A stretch of DNA of 64,000 nt from Ammoniphilus sp. YIM 78166. GTDB lineage: Bacteria; Bacillota; Bacilli; Aneurinibacillales; RAOX-1. Where the stretch lies: positions 815,277 through 879,276 of the forward strand of contig NZ_SDLR01000004.1 of assembly GCF_004522215.1 (NCBI RefSeq). Reading direction: 5' to 3'. The notes beneath the pieces were generated by a model. It was given only the letters and a program-made list of their open reading frames with translations, made no database searches and was not told the origin of the DNA. A program made the position numbers and the translations under genes. Shown piece after piece: positions 51,760-61,060 of the stretch. The number at the start of each line of letters is the position of its first letter. Position 1 is the stretch's first letter.

Positions 51760-53355
51760 ATGGGGATTTTGGTGAAAGAGGCCATGGAGTTAGGGGGACT
51801 AAAGAAAGCGAGGGTACTCGCGGGTCACGGTGGGCTGAACAACCTGCTGGAGCATGTGAGTGTGATCGAGGTCCCAGAGGCGTACCAGTGGTTTCGCGGA
51901 AATGAGCTTTTTCTAACTGCGTTCTATACCATTCAAGACGATCGAAGAGCCCAGCTTCTGCTTCTGGAGAGGATGAAGGAAAGAAACGTCTCGGCGCTAG
52001 GTCTTTGTTATCCGGGCATGTATTACGAGCAGTTGTCACCAGAGGTGGTGGCAAAGGCGAATGAACTTCAGATTCCCATCATCGAGATTCCCCAAGATGT
52101 CGCTTATATTGAAGTCATATCACCGGTACTTGAGGCGATCAAAAAAACACAAACAAAAGAATTGCAACAGGCTTTAGAAATCCAAAAGGATCTTCATAAT
52201 TGGATTGCAATGCAGTATAGCTTGGACGAAATCGTAAAAAATATGAGTCAGATTTTACGTGAAAACATCGTGATCCTCGACCGGAATTTAGAGTTAATGG
52301 CCTGGAATTTTTGGGAGGAGCAGCGATCCATTCCTGAAAAGGAACTCGGTCGGCTCATCCGGCAGCATGGACAGCCCCTTTGTACAAAAGGAATTGCCAA
52401 CCCCATCCACTGGGCGACACCACAGGGGAATTTTTATGCTCGGCCCATCCGCACGGGAGAAGATGTCTATGGCTATTTTCTTGTAATTATGGAAAAGGAA
52501 AACTCAGCTCTGAAGCGGTTGATACATGAATATGTGTCGACTAGCCTTGCTCTCTTTTTCTCACAGAAAGCCGTAATCGAGGAAACGAAAAGGAGGCACG
52601 AAAACAGCTTGCTCGATGATTGGTTGATTGCAAGAAACCTTTCTGCGGATTCTTTAATGTTGCAAGCTTCTAAATTGGGGTGGAAGATGAAGGACATTCA
52701 AGGAATGGCCGTCCTTCAACCCATCGAAGAGCAGTCCAGCACGGAACGTATCTTCCATCTTTTGCAAAGAGTGTTGGAAAAAGAACATAGCCGCTGCATC
52801 TCCTTGATGTATGGACAGCGTGTCCTTCTTTTGTTACCCACTCCTGACTTACATAAGGGGGAAACGTTTGAATCTTTCTATGCGGAATGGTTGGGTTACC
52901 TACTGTCGAAGCTGGAAGAAGAGGGGGCGGTAGGGATTGCATTTCGAAAAGAGACCCAAATCGCTCAAGAGGGAGGCCAGCTATACCAGGAATTGTTGGA
53001 TCTTTTGGCATTGAGAAAGAGGATGCCGGTTTTGCCAACTGTCCTGGATGCAGCTCACTTTCCCGCCTTTGCTTTTCTTCATTCGTTGCCCTATCACCCC
53101 CGTTTGGATCGGATCAAACAATTGCTTCAACCTTTGGAAGAGTATGATCGACAATATCAGACGGATCTGTCTGAAACGTTGGAATGGCTGTTATTCAGTC
53201 CAGATGTACAGCAGCTGCCAAGTCAAATTAATGTACATCGTAATACACTGACGTATAGACGGCAGCGGATCAAGGAAATCTTGCAGGTGGATCCGTTCAT
53301 CAATCCCCATCGTCTTCAATTTGAGCTGGCCATTCTATTCAAAAGGTTGTCGTAA
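51760..53355 (+). CDS. PucR-family transcriptional regulator
   Basis: Regulator of 531 residues: N-terminal PucR domain (about 1-125, EAMELGGLKKARVLAGHGGL), a central GGDEF-like/CdaR domain, and a C-terminal PucR helix-turn-helix (NVHRNTLTYRRQRIKEIL). PucR proteins control purine or nitrogen-source catabolism. GGTGGG precedes the ATG. It heads the NCS1/DUF917/hydantoinase cluster, its most likely target. Confidence 0.92.
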   Translation: MGILVKEAMELGGLKKARVLAGHGGLNNLLEHVSVIEVPEAYQWFRGNELFLTAFYTIQDDRRAQLLLLERMKERNVSALGLCYPGMYYEQLSPEVVAKANELQIPIIEIPQDVAYIEVISPVLEAIKKTQTKELQQALEIQKDLHNWIAMQYSLDEIVKNMSQILRENIVILDRNLELMAWNFWEEQRSIPEKELGRLIRQHGQPLCTKGIANPIHWATPQGNFYARPIRTGEDVYGYFLVIMEKENSALKRLIHEYVSTSLALFFSQKAVIEETKRRHENSLLDDWLIARNLSADSLMLQASKLGWKMKDIQGMAVLQPIEEQSSTERIFHLLQRVLEKEHSRCISLMYGQRVLLLLPTPDLHKGETFESFYAEWLGYLLSKLEEEGAVGIAFRKETQIAQEGGQLYQELLDLLALRKRMPVLPTVLDAAHFPAFAFLHSLPYHPRLDRIKQLLQPLEEYDRQYQTDLSETLEWLLFSPDVQQLPSQINVHRNTLTYRRQRIKEILQVDPFINPHRLQFELAILFKRLS

Positions 53356-53460
53356 GAGGGGTTATGCACCTGCACAAGAAAAGCATGTAATTTTTAGTCT
53401 ATAGAATATTTTAAATTTTTTAATATATCATTATAATTTTAAAAAAGGGAGGTGCAAGGA

Positions 53461-54807
53461 ATGAGTACAGAGGTCGAACACAGTAATGTCCATACCATCA
53501 ATAAGGTAGAGGAAATTCAGGATGTGTTTGGTGATCATGCGGTGACACCTGTGCAGCCGCACGAAAAGCGGAGTGCCTTGGATGTTTCGCTCGTGACGGC
53601 TGGATACTGTATTGCCATGTCGGGGTTGTTCACCGGATCTGCGATGGCGGCGGGGCTAACCTTAGCTCAGGCGATTCTCGCTGCTCTCATCGGGAACACC
53701 ATTCTCGCGATCTATGGGGGATTGATTGGAGCCGCAGGAGCCAAGCACGGCGTGTCCACCACCATGCTTTCCCGGCATGCTTTCGGCCGGCAAGGGGCGA
53801 AAGTGATCGGAGCCGTTTGGGCGATTTCACTCATGGGATGGTTTTCCGTGCAAACTGGATTCTTCGGGATGACGGTGAGCGCCATGGTGCCTGACGGAGG
53901 GGTATTGACATCTCCGAAGATTGCAGCCTTATGGGGCGGAATTCTGATGATCCTTTCTGCCTACTTTGGGTACAAGGGGTTAGCAGTCATTAGCCGCATT
54001 GCGATTCCTGCTCTGGTCATCCTTGCCGGGTGGGGGATAGCTGCTTCCGTGAGTCAGGCAGGAGGATGGGCAAGCTTATTCGATAAGGTTCCTGCCAACC
54101 CGATCCCTTTGTCCGCGGGTATCGTGATGGCCGTTGGCAGTTTCGCAGCAGGGGCAGTGGTGCAAGCCGATATTACACGATATGCGAAGTCGCGAAAAAC
54201 CTCCTGGATCGCTACGCTCATTGGTTACATTGTGGCTAACTCGTTCGTAATTATTGCTGGGGCAGTGACCTACGCAGCAACGGAATCCGGAGATTTACCA
54301 GCGGCGATGATTTCGCTTGGATTGGGCATACCCGCTATGCTGATTTTGATTGCAGCTCAATGGACGACCAATGACAATAACCTTTACTCCTCTTCTCTCG
54401 GGCTATCTAATATTATCAAGATTAAAAAATCAACGATCGTTATTATATCCGGTCTTATTGCTACTTTTTTCGGTTTTCTGGGCATAGCCGATTATTTTGT
54501 TCCATGGCTCAGTATCCTGGGGATTTTCGTCCCGCCGATTGCGGGAATCTTGATTGCAGATTACTATGTGATCCAAAAAGGAAACTATCGATTCGGAGTG
54601 GGAACGGAATACAGCAAGGTAAATTGGGCAGCTTTTGTTGCTTGGGCGATTGCTTCTCTTGCCGGGTATACCGTAACCGCGGGTATTCCTTCTCTTAACT
54701 CGATTATCGTGGCTTTTGTCGCTTATATTGCGATCGTGAAGCTCTGCGAAAAGTTGGGTATTCAGGCGAGAAAAGGGACGTACGTCGAAGATTACACCGG
54801 ATTCTAA
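53461..54807 (+). CDS. NCS1/cytosine-permease-family transporter
   Basis: Membrane protein of 448 residues with about twelve helices and the family blocks GSAMAAGLTLAQAILAALIG, HAFGRQGAKVIGAVW, SVQTGFFG and IPPIAGILIADYYV-like sequence. NCS1 carriers import cytosine, allantoin, hydantoin or uracil with a cation. ATG 53461 follows GGGAGGTG. The downstream hydantoinase and DUF917 genes favour a hydantoin-like substrate. Confidence 0.9.
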   Translation: MSTEVEHSNVHTINKVEEIQDVFGDHAVTPVQPHEKRSALDVSLVTAGYCIAMSGLFTGSAMAAGLTLAQAILAALIGNTILAIYGGLIGAAGAKHGVSTTMLSRHAFGRQGAKVIGAVWAISLMGWFSVQTGFFGMTVSAMVPDGGVLTSPKIAALWGGILMILSAYFGYKGLAVISRIAIPALVILAGWGIAASVSQAGGWASLFDKVPANPIPLSAGIVMAVGSFAAGAVVQADITRYAKSRKTSWIATLIGYIVANSFVIIAGAVTYAATESGDLPAAMISLGLGIPAMLILIAAQWTTNDNNLYSSSLGLSNIIKIKKSTIVIISGLIATFFGFLGIADYFVPWLSILGIFVPPIAGILIADYYVIQKGNYRFGVGTEYSKVNWAAFVAWAIASLAGYTVTAGIPSLNSIIVAFVAYIAIVKLCEKLGIQARKGTYVEDYTGF

Positions 54808-54826
54808 GTGAAAGGGGAGAAAGACA

Positions 54827-55945
54827 TTGCCAACATGGATAGGTGAGCAAGAGATTGAAGATTTAGCCGTTGGTGCGGCGTTGTTAGGAACCGGGGGAGG
54901 GGGAGACCCTTACCTAGGAAAACTCATGGTGCAAAAGTTTATTCGGAAAAATGGCCCGATCCAGCTGCTCGACCCGTCTGAGGTTCCGGAGGATCAATGG
55001 GTGATTCCTACGGCGATGATGGGAGCTCCAACCATCATGGTAGAGAAGATTCCCAACGGGGATGAAGCGCTGAAATCTTTGCGATTGGTGGAAGAGCGGC
55101 TCGGTAAAAAAGCGTTTGCCACCATGCCGATTGAATGCGGGGGATTAAACTCGACGATCCCGTTTGTGGTGGCGTCCCAAGCCGGTATTCCGTTGGTGGA
55201 TGCGGATGGGATGGGCCGGGCTTTTCCCGAATTGCAGATGGAAACCTTCCATATTTATGGTATAAAGGGCACCCCGATGGGACTTCACAATGAACGCGGC
55301 GATTATTGTTTGCTAGAAACGCTGGATAATCCTATGCTTGAGCATATTTCAAGAGGAATTGCTGTTCGGATGGGGGGCGTGGCCCATATTGCAGAATATG
55401 CGATGACCGGGGCTGAGGTCAGGCGTACGGCAATCCCTAATACGATCAGCCTTTGTATCAAGCTGGGAAAAGCCATTCGTGAGGCCAATCAGCAAAAACG
55501 CAACCCCATTGAGGCTATTCAGCGAGTGACGAGGGAGTCCATCTATGGAGAAGCTATCGTCCTTTTTAAAGGCAAGGTGGTGGATGTGGAACGCAGATCA
55601 ACGGATGGTTTTGTCCGAGGGAAAGCGGTCGTGGATGGGTTTGAGGAATATACAGGAGATCAGTTGCATGTGGATTTTCAAAATGAGAACCTCATTGCCA
55701 AGATTGGTGATACGCCGGTCGCTATCGTTCCCGACCTGATCAGCTTTTTGGACTATGAGACAGGGGTTCCGCTGACAACGGAAGGGTTGCGATACGGCTT
55801 TCGCGTGATTTGCCTGGGCATTCCTACCCCTGACATTATGAGGAGTCCAGCCGCCATCGAAGTGTGGGGGCCCCGCTACTTTGGCTATGATTATGACTAT
55901 GTTCCGGTTGAGCTGATGGCCAAACAGGGAGGAGGAGTTCGATGA
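54827..55945 (+). CDS. DUF917 protein (S-methyl-thiohydantoin-desulfurase-like)
   Basis: Protein of 372 residues. The family features are the N-terminal LLGTGGGGDPYLG, GGLNSTIPFVVASQAGIPLVDADGMGRAFPE, and TAIPNTISLCIKLGKAIR. One DUF917 member has been described as an S-methyl-thiohydantoin desulfurase; most are uncharacterised. TTG 54827 has AGGGGAG upstream. It overlaps the hydantoinase by four bases (ATGA), which argues that the two act together. Confidence 0.88.
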   Translation: MPTWIGEQEIEDLAVGAALLGTGGGGDPYLGKLMVQKFIRKNGPIQLLDPSEVPEDQWVIPTAMMGAPTIMVEKIPNGDEALKSLRLVEERLGKKAFATMPIECGGLNSTIPFVVASQAGIPLVDADGMGRAFPELQMETFHIYGIKGTPMGLHNERGDYCLLETLDNPMLEHISRGIAVRMGGVAHIAEYAMTGAEVRRTAIPNTISLCIKLGKAIREANQQKRNPIEAIQRVTRESIYGEAIVLFKGKVVDVERRSTDGFVRGKAVVDGFEEYTGDQLHVDFQNENLIAKIGDTPVAIVPDLISFLDYETGVPLTTEGLRYGFRVICLGIPTPDIMRSPAAIEVWGPRYFGYDYDYVPVELMAKQGGGVR

Positions 55946-57555
55946 TCTATAAGATTGGGATTGATGTCGGCGGAACGAATACGGATGCGGTGATCTTGGA
56001 TCAGGAGAATCGGGTCATTTCCTCGACCAAAGCAGCCACCACGCCAGACGTGGAAACGGGAATATTTAACGCTTTAGAGCAAGTGCTGAAGAATAGTAAG
56101 GTTGAATTTAGTCGAATTCGTTATGTCATGCTGGGTACGACCCATGCCACGAACGCGATTATCGAGAAAAAACGGTTGGCAAAAATCGCGGTGGTGCGGA
56201 TTTGCCTGCCGGCAGGGCAAGCGATTGAACCGATGTTTACCTGGGAGGAATCCTTAAAGCAGGCCGTGGGAAATGAGTATTACTTCATCCACGGAGGAAG
56301 TGAGTTTGACGGCCGGCCATTAAACGGATCGGGACTCATTGAGGAAGAATGTGAGAGGATACTTGATCAGATGGAGGCTTCAGGGGTGGAGTCGATCGCG
56401 GTTACGTCCATCTTTTCCCCCGTAGTGGATCAGTATGAAAAAGAATTTGCCCGCCTAGCTCAGCAACGGTTTGGCGAAGATTTTCCCGTTACGCTCTCCT
56501 CGGAGATCGGCAATTTAGGCTTATTAGAGCGGGAAAACTCCGCTGCCCTGAATGCGGCCTTGGTAAAAGTTGCGGACATGGTCGCAAAGGGACTCGAGAA
56601 AGCGCTAGAACGATACGGGATCGAGGCGGATATCTTCTTTGCCCAAAACGATGGAACGCTAATGTCCCTGGAATACGCGAAAAAATATCCGATCTTAACG
56701 ATCGGATCTGGACCCACCAACAGTATCCGCGGGGCCGCTTACCTAAGTGGGTTGGAGGATTGTATTGTTTGCGATATTGGCGGAACGTCCACAGATGTAG
56801 GGATTCTCGTTAAGAGCTTTCCACGTGAATCCTCCATTGCTGTGAACATCGGTGGGGTTCGGACTAATTTCCGTATGCCGGACATTATCTCCATTGGGAT
56901 TGGCGGCGGAAGTATCGTGCGGGAGAAGGAGGGGGAGGTCACGGTCGGACCTGACAGTGTGGGGTATCAGATCGTAAACGAGAGCATTGCCTTCGGAGGA
57001 AGTACGTTAACCGCAACGGATTGCCTTCTGGCTTCGGGACTTGCGTTGATAGACCATCCCAAGTGTGACTTGTCACGCTTAGATGCTATCTCACGCAGCA
57101 CCTGGGAAAAAGCGATGGAAGTCATCCGAGGTCAAGTGGCTGATGTGATTGATAAGATTAAAACGAGTAATCAGGACTTGCCGGTCATCCTCGTAGGGGG
57201 TGGAGCGCTGCTCATTCAAGGGGAGTTAGACGGAACCTCACAAGTGCTGAGACCTCCCAATGCGGGCTGTGCCAATGCCATCGGGGCCGCCATCGCCCAG
57301 GTCAGCGGGGAAGTGGATAAGATGTTTTCTACCGTAGGTCGAAGCCGGGAAGAAGTAGTCGCCGAAGTCGAAACCCTCGTGAAGCAAAAAACCATCGATG
57401 CCGGAGCAGACCCTTCTACGGTCTCACTCATCGATATGGAAGAAGTACCGGTCGCCTATGTTCCCTCCAACGTCATTCGGATCAAGGCGAAAGCAGCAGG
57501 CTCCCTTTTGGCGGTGCCTGTCACTCCCCGAAATTCCCCGAATTTTGTCGGATGA
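55942..57555 (+). CDS. Hydantoinase/oxoprolinase N-domain protein with repeat-derived C-terminus
   Basis: ASKHA-fold protein of 537 residues: GIDVGGTNTDAVIL (phosphate 1), GTTHATNAIIEKKRL, CDIGGTSTDVGIL (phosphate 2), ISIGIGGGSIV and PVILVGGGALL. This matches the short, about 515-residue HyuA-like subfamily that pairs with DUF917. It hydrolyses or ring-opens hydantoin-type substrates with ATP. From about residue 524 onward the reading frame runs through a dispersed 37-bp repeat (57514-57550) that supplies the last residues VPVTPRNSPNFVG and the stop. Confidence 0.9.
   Translation: MIYKIGIDVGGTNTDAVILDQENRVISSTKAATTPDVETGIFNALEQVLKNSKVEFSRIRYVMLGTTHATNAIIEKKRLAKIAVVRICLPAGQAIEPMFTWEESLKQAVGNEYYFIHGGSEFDGRPLNGSGLIEEECERILDQMEASGVESIAVTSIFSPVVDQYEKEFARLAQQRFGEDFPVTLSSEIGNLGLLERENSAALNAALVKVADMVAKGLEKALERYGIEADIFFAQNDGTLMSLEYAKKYPILTIGSGPTNSIRGAAYLSGLEDCIVCDIGGTSTDVGILVKSFPRESSIAVNIGGVRTNFRMPDIISIGIGGGSIVREKEGEVTVGPDSVGYQIVNESIAFGGSTLTATDCLLASGLALIDHPKCDLSRLDAISRSTWEKAMEVIRGQVADVIDKIKTSNQDLPVILVGGGALLIQGELDGTSQVLRPPNAGCANAIGAAIAQVSGEVDKMFSTVGRSREEVVAEVETLVKQKTIDAGADPSTVSLIDMEEVPVAYVPSNVIRIKAKAAGSLLAVPVTPRNSPNFVG
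57514..57550 (+). repeat. Dispersed element copy 7 (37 bp), inside a coding region
   Basis: GTGCCTGTCACT, CCCCGAAATT, CCCCGAATTTTGTCG. It lies within the end of the hydantoinase gene and is translated. Confidence 0.9.
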
Positions 57556-57583
57556 TTAGGCCTGCTAGGGGAATGTACAAAAC

Positions 57584-57617
57584 AAAAGAACCCGGTGCTC
57601 TCGTCACCGGGTTCTTA
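57584..57617. terminator. Bidirectional terminator
   Basis: AAAAGAACCCGGTG and CACCGGGTTCTTATTT around a CTCTCGT loop. Confidence 0.9.
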
Positions 57618-57639
57618 TTTCAATTGGAGGGTACACGCC

Positions 57640-59379
57640 CTACTTAAATCGGATCATCATCGTATCTAGTTGTCTAACAATTTGTGTGAGGGTTTCTGTT
57701 GATCTTGCCACTTCTTCTATGGAAGCGAGCTGCTCTTCTGTGGCTGCGGCCACCTGTTGGGCATATCTCGAGGCTTCCGTGGCTGACTGGGAAAGCTCGA
57801 CGATCGAAGCAGTGACTTCTTGAGATCCCGCTGACATTTGCTCGGTAGAAGCTGATACTTCTTCTATCTGACTGCTCACGCCTTGAATAGAATGGCTAAT
57901 CCGTTCGAATCGCTCACCTGTTTGATAGACATGCTTAGCCCCTTCTTCGACCTCTTCCACTCCTAGTCTCATCGATTCCACGGCCTGCTTCGTATGGGAC
58001 TGTATTCTTTCAATTAAAGTGGCGATCTGGTTTGTAGATTCCTTGGACTGTTCTGCCAACTTACGCACTTCCGATGCAACAACGGCAAAGCCTCTTCCAT
58101 GTTCTCCGGCTCTGGCGGCCTCGATGGCTGCGTTAAGGGCAAGGAGATTGGTTTGGTTGGCAATCTCAGAGATCACGACAATAATTTGATCGATTTCCTT
58201 CGTTTGAACGGCTAAGGATTCTATGAGTTGCGTGCTTTCCTTTATCCGATCGGCCATGGTGCGAATCTGCACGACGGTGGATTGGACGACGGCATTCCCC
58301 TCGACCGATTCCTTTGCCACATCTGAAATGGTTTCTGCCACATGAGAGGCCGATTCTGCAATACGCTGAATGCCTATAGCCATCTCTTCCATTGCCTTCA
58401 CACTTTCAACAGCCCCCGTTGCCGCTGAATCCGCCCCCATGGCAATCTGCTGAATGGACGCTGCGACCTCGCTAGAAGCTTGCTTCGTTTGCTCTGATCC
58501 GAGATTCACCACTTGACTAGATTCATCGATTTCTTTACTCACTTTACGGAGTTGCTGGGTAATACTTGAGAAGTTGCCGAGCATTTCATTAAAGTTATGG
58601 GCTAAAAGGCCAATTTCATCCTTGCTCGATACATCCGCCTTGACGCTCAAGTCCCCCTGTGAAGCTAACTGAGCGAGCCCAGATAATTGAACAATAGGTT
58701 GCAGGGTTCGACGAACGACAAGACCGAGGATGACAGTCCCTATTCCCCCCATCATAACACCAAGTAAGATATAAAAGAGGAGACTATTTCGCAGTTCCTC
58801 GCTTACGTCGCTATAGTCAAAATCGATGCCGTGAATGGCAATAACCTGCCCTTGAATATTTTTTATAGGAGCTAATATCGAGACCCAGCTTCCAAACTCA
58901 TCCGTGTAAGGATCGGTCACTCCAATCCCTTTTTCAAGCGCTTGGTTATAGGCAGCAATAAACGATTGGGGCAGCTCATAGGATGTATTCGGTTCAAACC
59001 CGCCGTCTCGAAGGCTCTGATTGCTGAGCAGCGTTTTTAAAGAAGTCTTGTTCCCTTCTACTAGTAGCTGTGGTTGGAAGAGATAGCTATTGGCTACTTT
59101 TGCGGCACCGATAGGATGATCAAGCTCTTCTTGAAGATCGACGATAAGCTCATGGGTTTTATAGGCAGCGGGATCTTTAGGAATACGCTCCATCGCTGCT
59201 TCGACATGAGCAACATGATGGGAAAGCTGATTATGTAGGATGTTTTGAACGCTTTGCATTTCTTGATAATATTGCTTCCTCTCGGACCAGTAAGCGGTTC
59301 CTCCGTAAACAGAAGCGAGAAGGATGACCATCAATGACAATGAAAAAATAGATTTAAAGACAATTCCTCTTCCACTCAT
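57640..59379 (-). CDS. Methyl-accepting chemotaxis protein
   Basis: Chemoreceptor of 579 residues: transmembrane helices (about 9-28 and 205-228) around a Cache-type sensor of about 175 residues, HAMP (about 230-285), and a long signalling domain whose tip reads [21 protein letters not shown] and [16 protein letters not shown]. The ligand is unknown. AGGGGGA precedes the ATG at 59379. It is divergent from the SinI-like gene. Confidence 0.95.
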   Translation of the reverse strand: MSGRGIVFKSIFSLSLMVILLASVYGGTAYWSERKQYYQEMQSVQNILHNQLSHHVAHVEAAMERIPKDPAAYKTHELIVDLQEELDHPIGAAKVANSYLFQPQLLVEGNKTSLKTLLSNQSLRDGGFEPNTSYELPQSFIAAYNQALEKGIGVTDPYTDEFGSWVSILAPIKNIQGQVIAIHGIDFDYSDVSEELRNSLLFYILLGVMMGGIGTVILGLVVRRTLQPIVQLSGLAQLASQGDLSVKADVSSKDEIGLLAHNFNEMLGNFSSITQQLRKVSKEIDESSQVVNLGSEQTKQASSEVAASIQQIAMGADSAATGAVESVKAMEEMAIGIQRIAESASHVAETISDVAKESVEGNAVVQSTVVQIRTMADRIKESTQLIESLAVQTKEIDQIIVVISEIANQTNLLALNAAIEAARAGEHGRGFAVVASEVRKLAEQSKESTNQIATLIERIQSHTKQAVESMRLGVEEVEEGAKHVYQTGERFERISHSIQGVSSQIEEVSASTEQMSAGSQEVTASIVELSQSATEASRYAQQVAAATEEQLASIEEVARSTETLTQIVRQLDTMMIRFK

Positions 59380-59528
59380 ATTGAAAAATCCCCCTAAAAT
59401 TAAACCTGAATTAAAAATAGGACTTTTTTACTATTTATCATGATTATATCATAATATTTGTGCGATTTTACAGCAATACTATTTAATTCCAAGAGGCAGT
59501 AGGACTATGGATTCGTTTGTTCGACAAT

Positions 59529-59547
59529 AAAGAACAAATTGTTCTTT
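59529..59547. promoter_or_regulatory. SinR-type operator: perfect 9-1-9 inverted repeat
   Basis: AAAGAACAA, one A, TTGTTCTTT. Each arm contains the GTTCTTT heptamer recognised by SinR in Bacillus subtilis (consensus GTTCTYT). It overlaps the -35 region of the small gene at 59607, whose -10 TATAAT is at 59568-59573. Confidence 0.65.
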
Positions 59548-59606
59548 AAAAAGTCGATACTTGATGTTATAATTTGGGTAATACGATAAATAAGGGGCGA
59601 GTTCCA

Positions 59607-59723
59607 TTGAATAAGGAAATTGAAGATTTGGCTAAAATGGCTACAGAAGGAAAAGTAAGCAAGGAAGAATTTAAAAAGTTCCTCGAACTTAAGAAGCTAG
59701 AGTTAGCTCCCAAAACGGCGTAA
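59607..59723 (+). CDS. SinI-like anti-repressor micro-protein
   Basis: Frame of 38 residues, MNKEIEDLAKMATEGKVSKE continuing EEFKKFLELKKLEL. It matches the SinI core (helix, then S/P-E-E-I/F-x-K-F/Y-L-x-L-x-K-K), the part that dimerises with SinR. AAGGGGCG lies before the TTG start and a TATAAT -10 is 34 bp upstream. Upstream lies an inverted repeat of two SinR-type heptamers. No sinR is adjacent in this window. The family call rests on motif pattern only. Confidence 0.7.
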   Translation: MNKEIEDLAKMATEGKVSKEEFKKFLELKKLELAPKTA

Positions 59724-59772
59724 GTAACTAGTCTTGCCATCTTAGCCCACCATTCTTCAATATATAGATAAA

Positions 59773-59801
59773 AAAAGGTGAGCCACCTGGCTCACCTTCT
59801 T
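59773..59801. terminator. Bidirectional terminator
   Basis: AAAAGGTGAGCC, loop ACCT, GGCTCACCTTCTT, between the SinI-like gene and the convergent DctP gene. Confidence 0.85.
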
Positions 59802-59809
59802 CGGTATCA

Positions 59810-60859
59810 TTACTTTGTATTCAAAATGCTATCAATTAACTCTTTTCCAAAGCGCTCTTCGTACTTTTCATAGACAGGCTTGATCGCCTCTTGGAAAGGA
59901 AGAATGTCGATGTTTTCAATGATTTCTACTCCGTTGTTCTTCAGCTCAACAAGGGCTTTTTCATCGGCTTCAACGATTAACTGTCTTTCTTTGTCCGCAG
60001 CAACCTTCGCTTCTTCCTGAACAATGGCTTGGAATTCAGCAGGAAGCTTGTCCCAAGAAGATTTGCTAAATACAATGAGAGCAGGAGAGTACAAGTGACC
60101 AGTTAAAGTCATGTACTTTTGATTCATTTCATAAAGCTTAAAGGTATCCGCGATAACCAGCGGGTTTTCTTGTCCATCCACTACGCCCTGTTGCATTCCG
60201 GTTAAAGCTTCAGTCCAAGCCATCGGCGTTGGGTTGGCTCCCATTTGCTTAAAGGCTTCTAAGTGAATTTCATTTTCCATCGTGCGCAATTTTAATCCGT
60301 TCAAATCAGCAGGGGACTGCACAGGACGCTTGCTGTTGGTGATATGTCTAAAGCCATTTTCTGCCCAAGCTAAACCAACAAGGTTCGACTTTTCTAGTTC
60401 ACTAAGTAGTCCTTGTCCAATTTCACCATCAAGTACATTGTAAACTTGCTCACGGGAAGTGAATAAGAAAGGCAAGTCGAGTACACCCATGCTAGGAGAA
60501 AAACTACCAAGTGGCCCAGTAGATACCATCGCAGAATCAATCGTTCCCAACTGCATGCCTTCAATCATCTCGCGCTCTGCTCCAAGGGCACTCATCGGGT
60601 AAAGTTCAAATTTTACACTTCCGTTGGTTCTCTCTTCAACCTTCTTCGCAAACTCTTCTAGAACGATGTTATAAGGATGTTCAGGCTTCTGGGCGTTCCC
60701 CATCTTAAAAGTGAACTGCTCCCCTGTTGCCGCTGCTGGCGCTGGAGCTGCCGTTCCGCCTGCTTCTGGTGCAACCGAGTTCCCACCACACGCTGTAAGC
60801 ATCATCGTGGCTGCCAACGCCAAGCCAGTAAACCATTTTCTTTTGTTGTTTCTCTCCAT
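59810..60859 (-). CDS. Orphan DctP-type TRAP solute-binding lipoprotein
   Basis: Lipoprotein of 349 residues: lipobox LTACGG near residue 22, then the DctP domain with FTSREQVYNVLDGE, GLKLRTMENEIHLEAF and TGMQQGVVDGQENPLVIAD. No DctQ/DctM gene is adjacent; it may use the permease at 35865-37687 or one elsewhere, or act as a sensor partner. It is distinct from the DctP at 34737. The ATG at 60859 has GAGAGA-type upstream sequence. Confidence 0.9.
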   Translation of the reverse strand: MERNNKRKWFTGLALAATMMLTACGGNSVAPEAGGTAAPAPAAATGEQFTFKMGNAQKPEHPYNIVLEEFAKKVEERTNGSVKFELYPMSALGAEREMIEGMQLGTIDSAMVSTGPLGSFSPSMGVLDLPFLFTSREQVYNVLDGEIGQGLLSELEKSNLVGLAWAENGFRHITNSKRPVQSPADLNGLKLRTMENEIHLEAFKQMGANPTPMAWTEALTGMQQGVVDGQENPLVIADTFKLYEMNQKYMTLTGHLYSPALIVFSKSSWDKLPAEFQAIVQEEAKVAADKERQLIVEADEKALVELKNNGVEIIENIDILPFQEAIKPVYEKYEERFGKELIDSILNTK

Positions 60860-60991
60860 CTCTGTTCATCCTACTCTCTGTATGTGTTTATGAATTAATT
60901 GAATAATAATATATTTTTAATCATTTAGTCAACACTTAGCCACATTTTACCGCACATTATAGGTTAATTAATAAAGTATTTGGGATAGGGG

Positions 60992-61026
60992 ATAGTGGGG
61001 AATGGTGTTTGGTGATACAATATCCA
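60992..61026 (+). promoter_or_regulatory. Shared promoter-like module (copy 2)
   Basis: ATA (60992), 19 bases, GATACAAT (61014-61021), ATCCA. It matches the copy before the BASS transporter at 32831 in motif and spacing. It precedes the 21-bp array and the aminotransferase gene. Confidence 0.4.
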
Positions 61027-61060
61027 ATAAATGGGTGGGAGTGTAAGATGTCGCCTGGAT

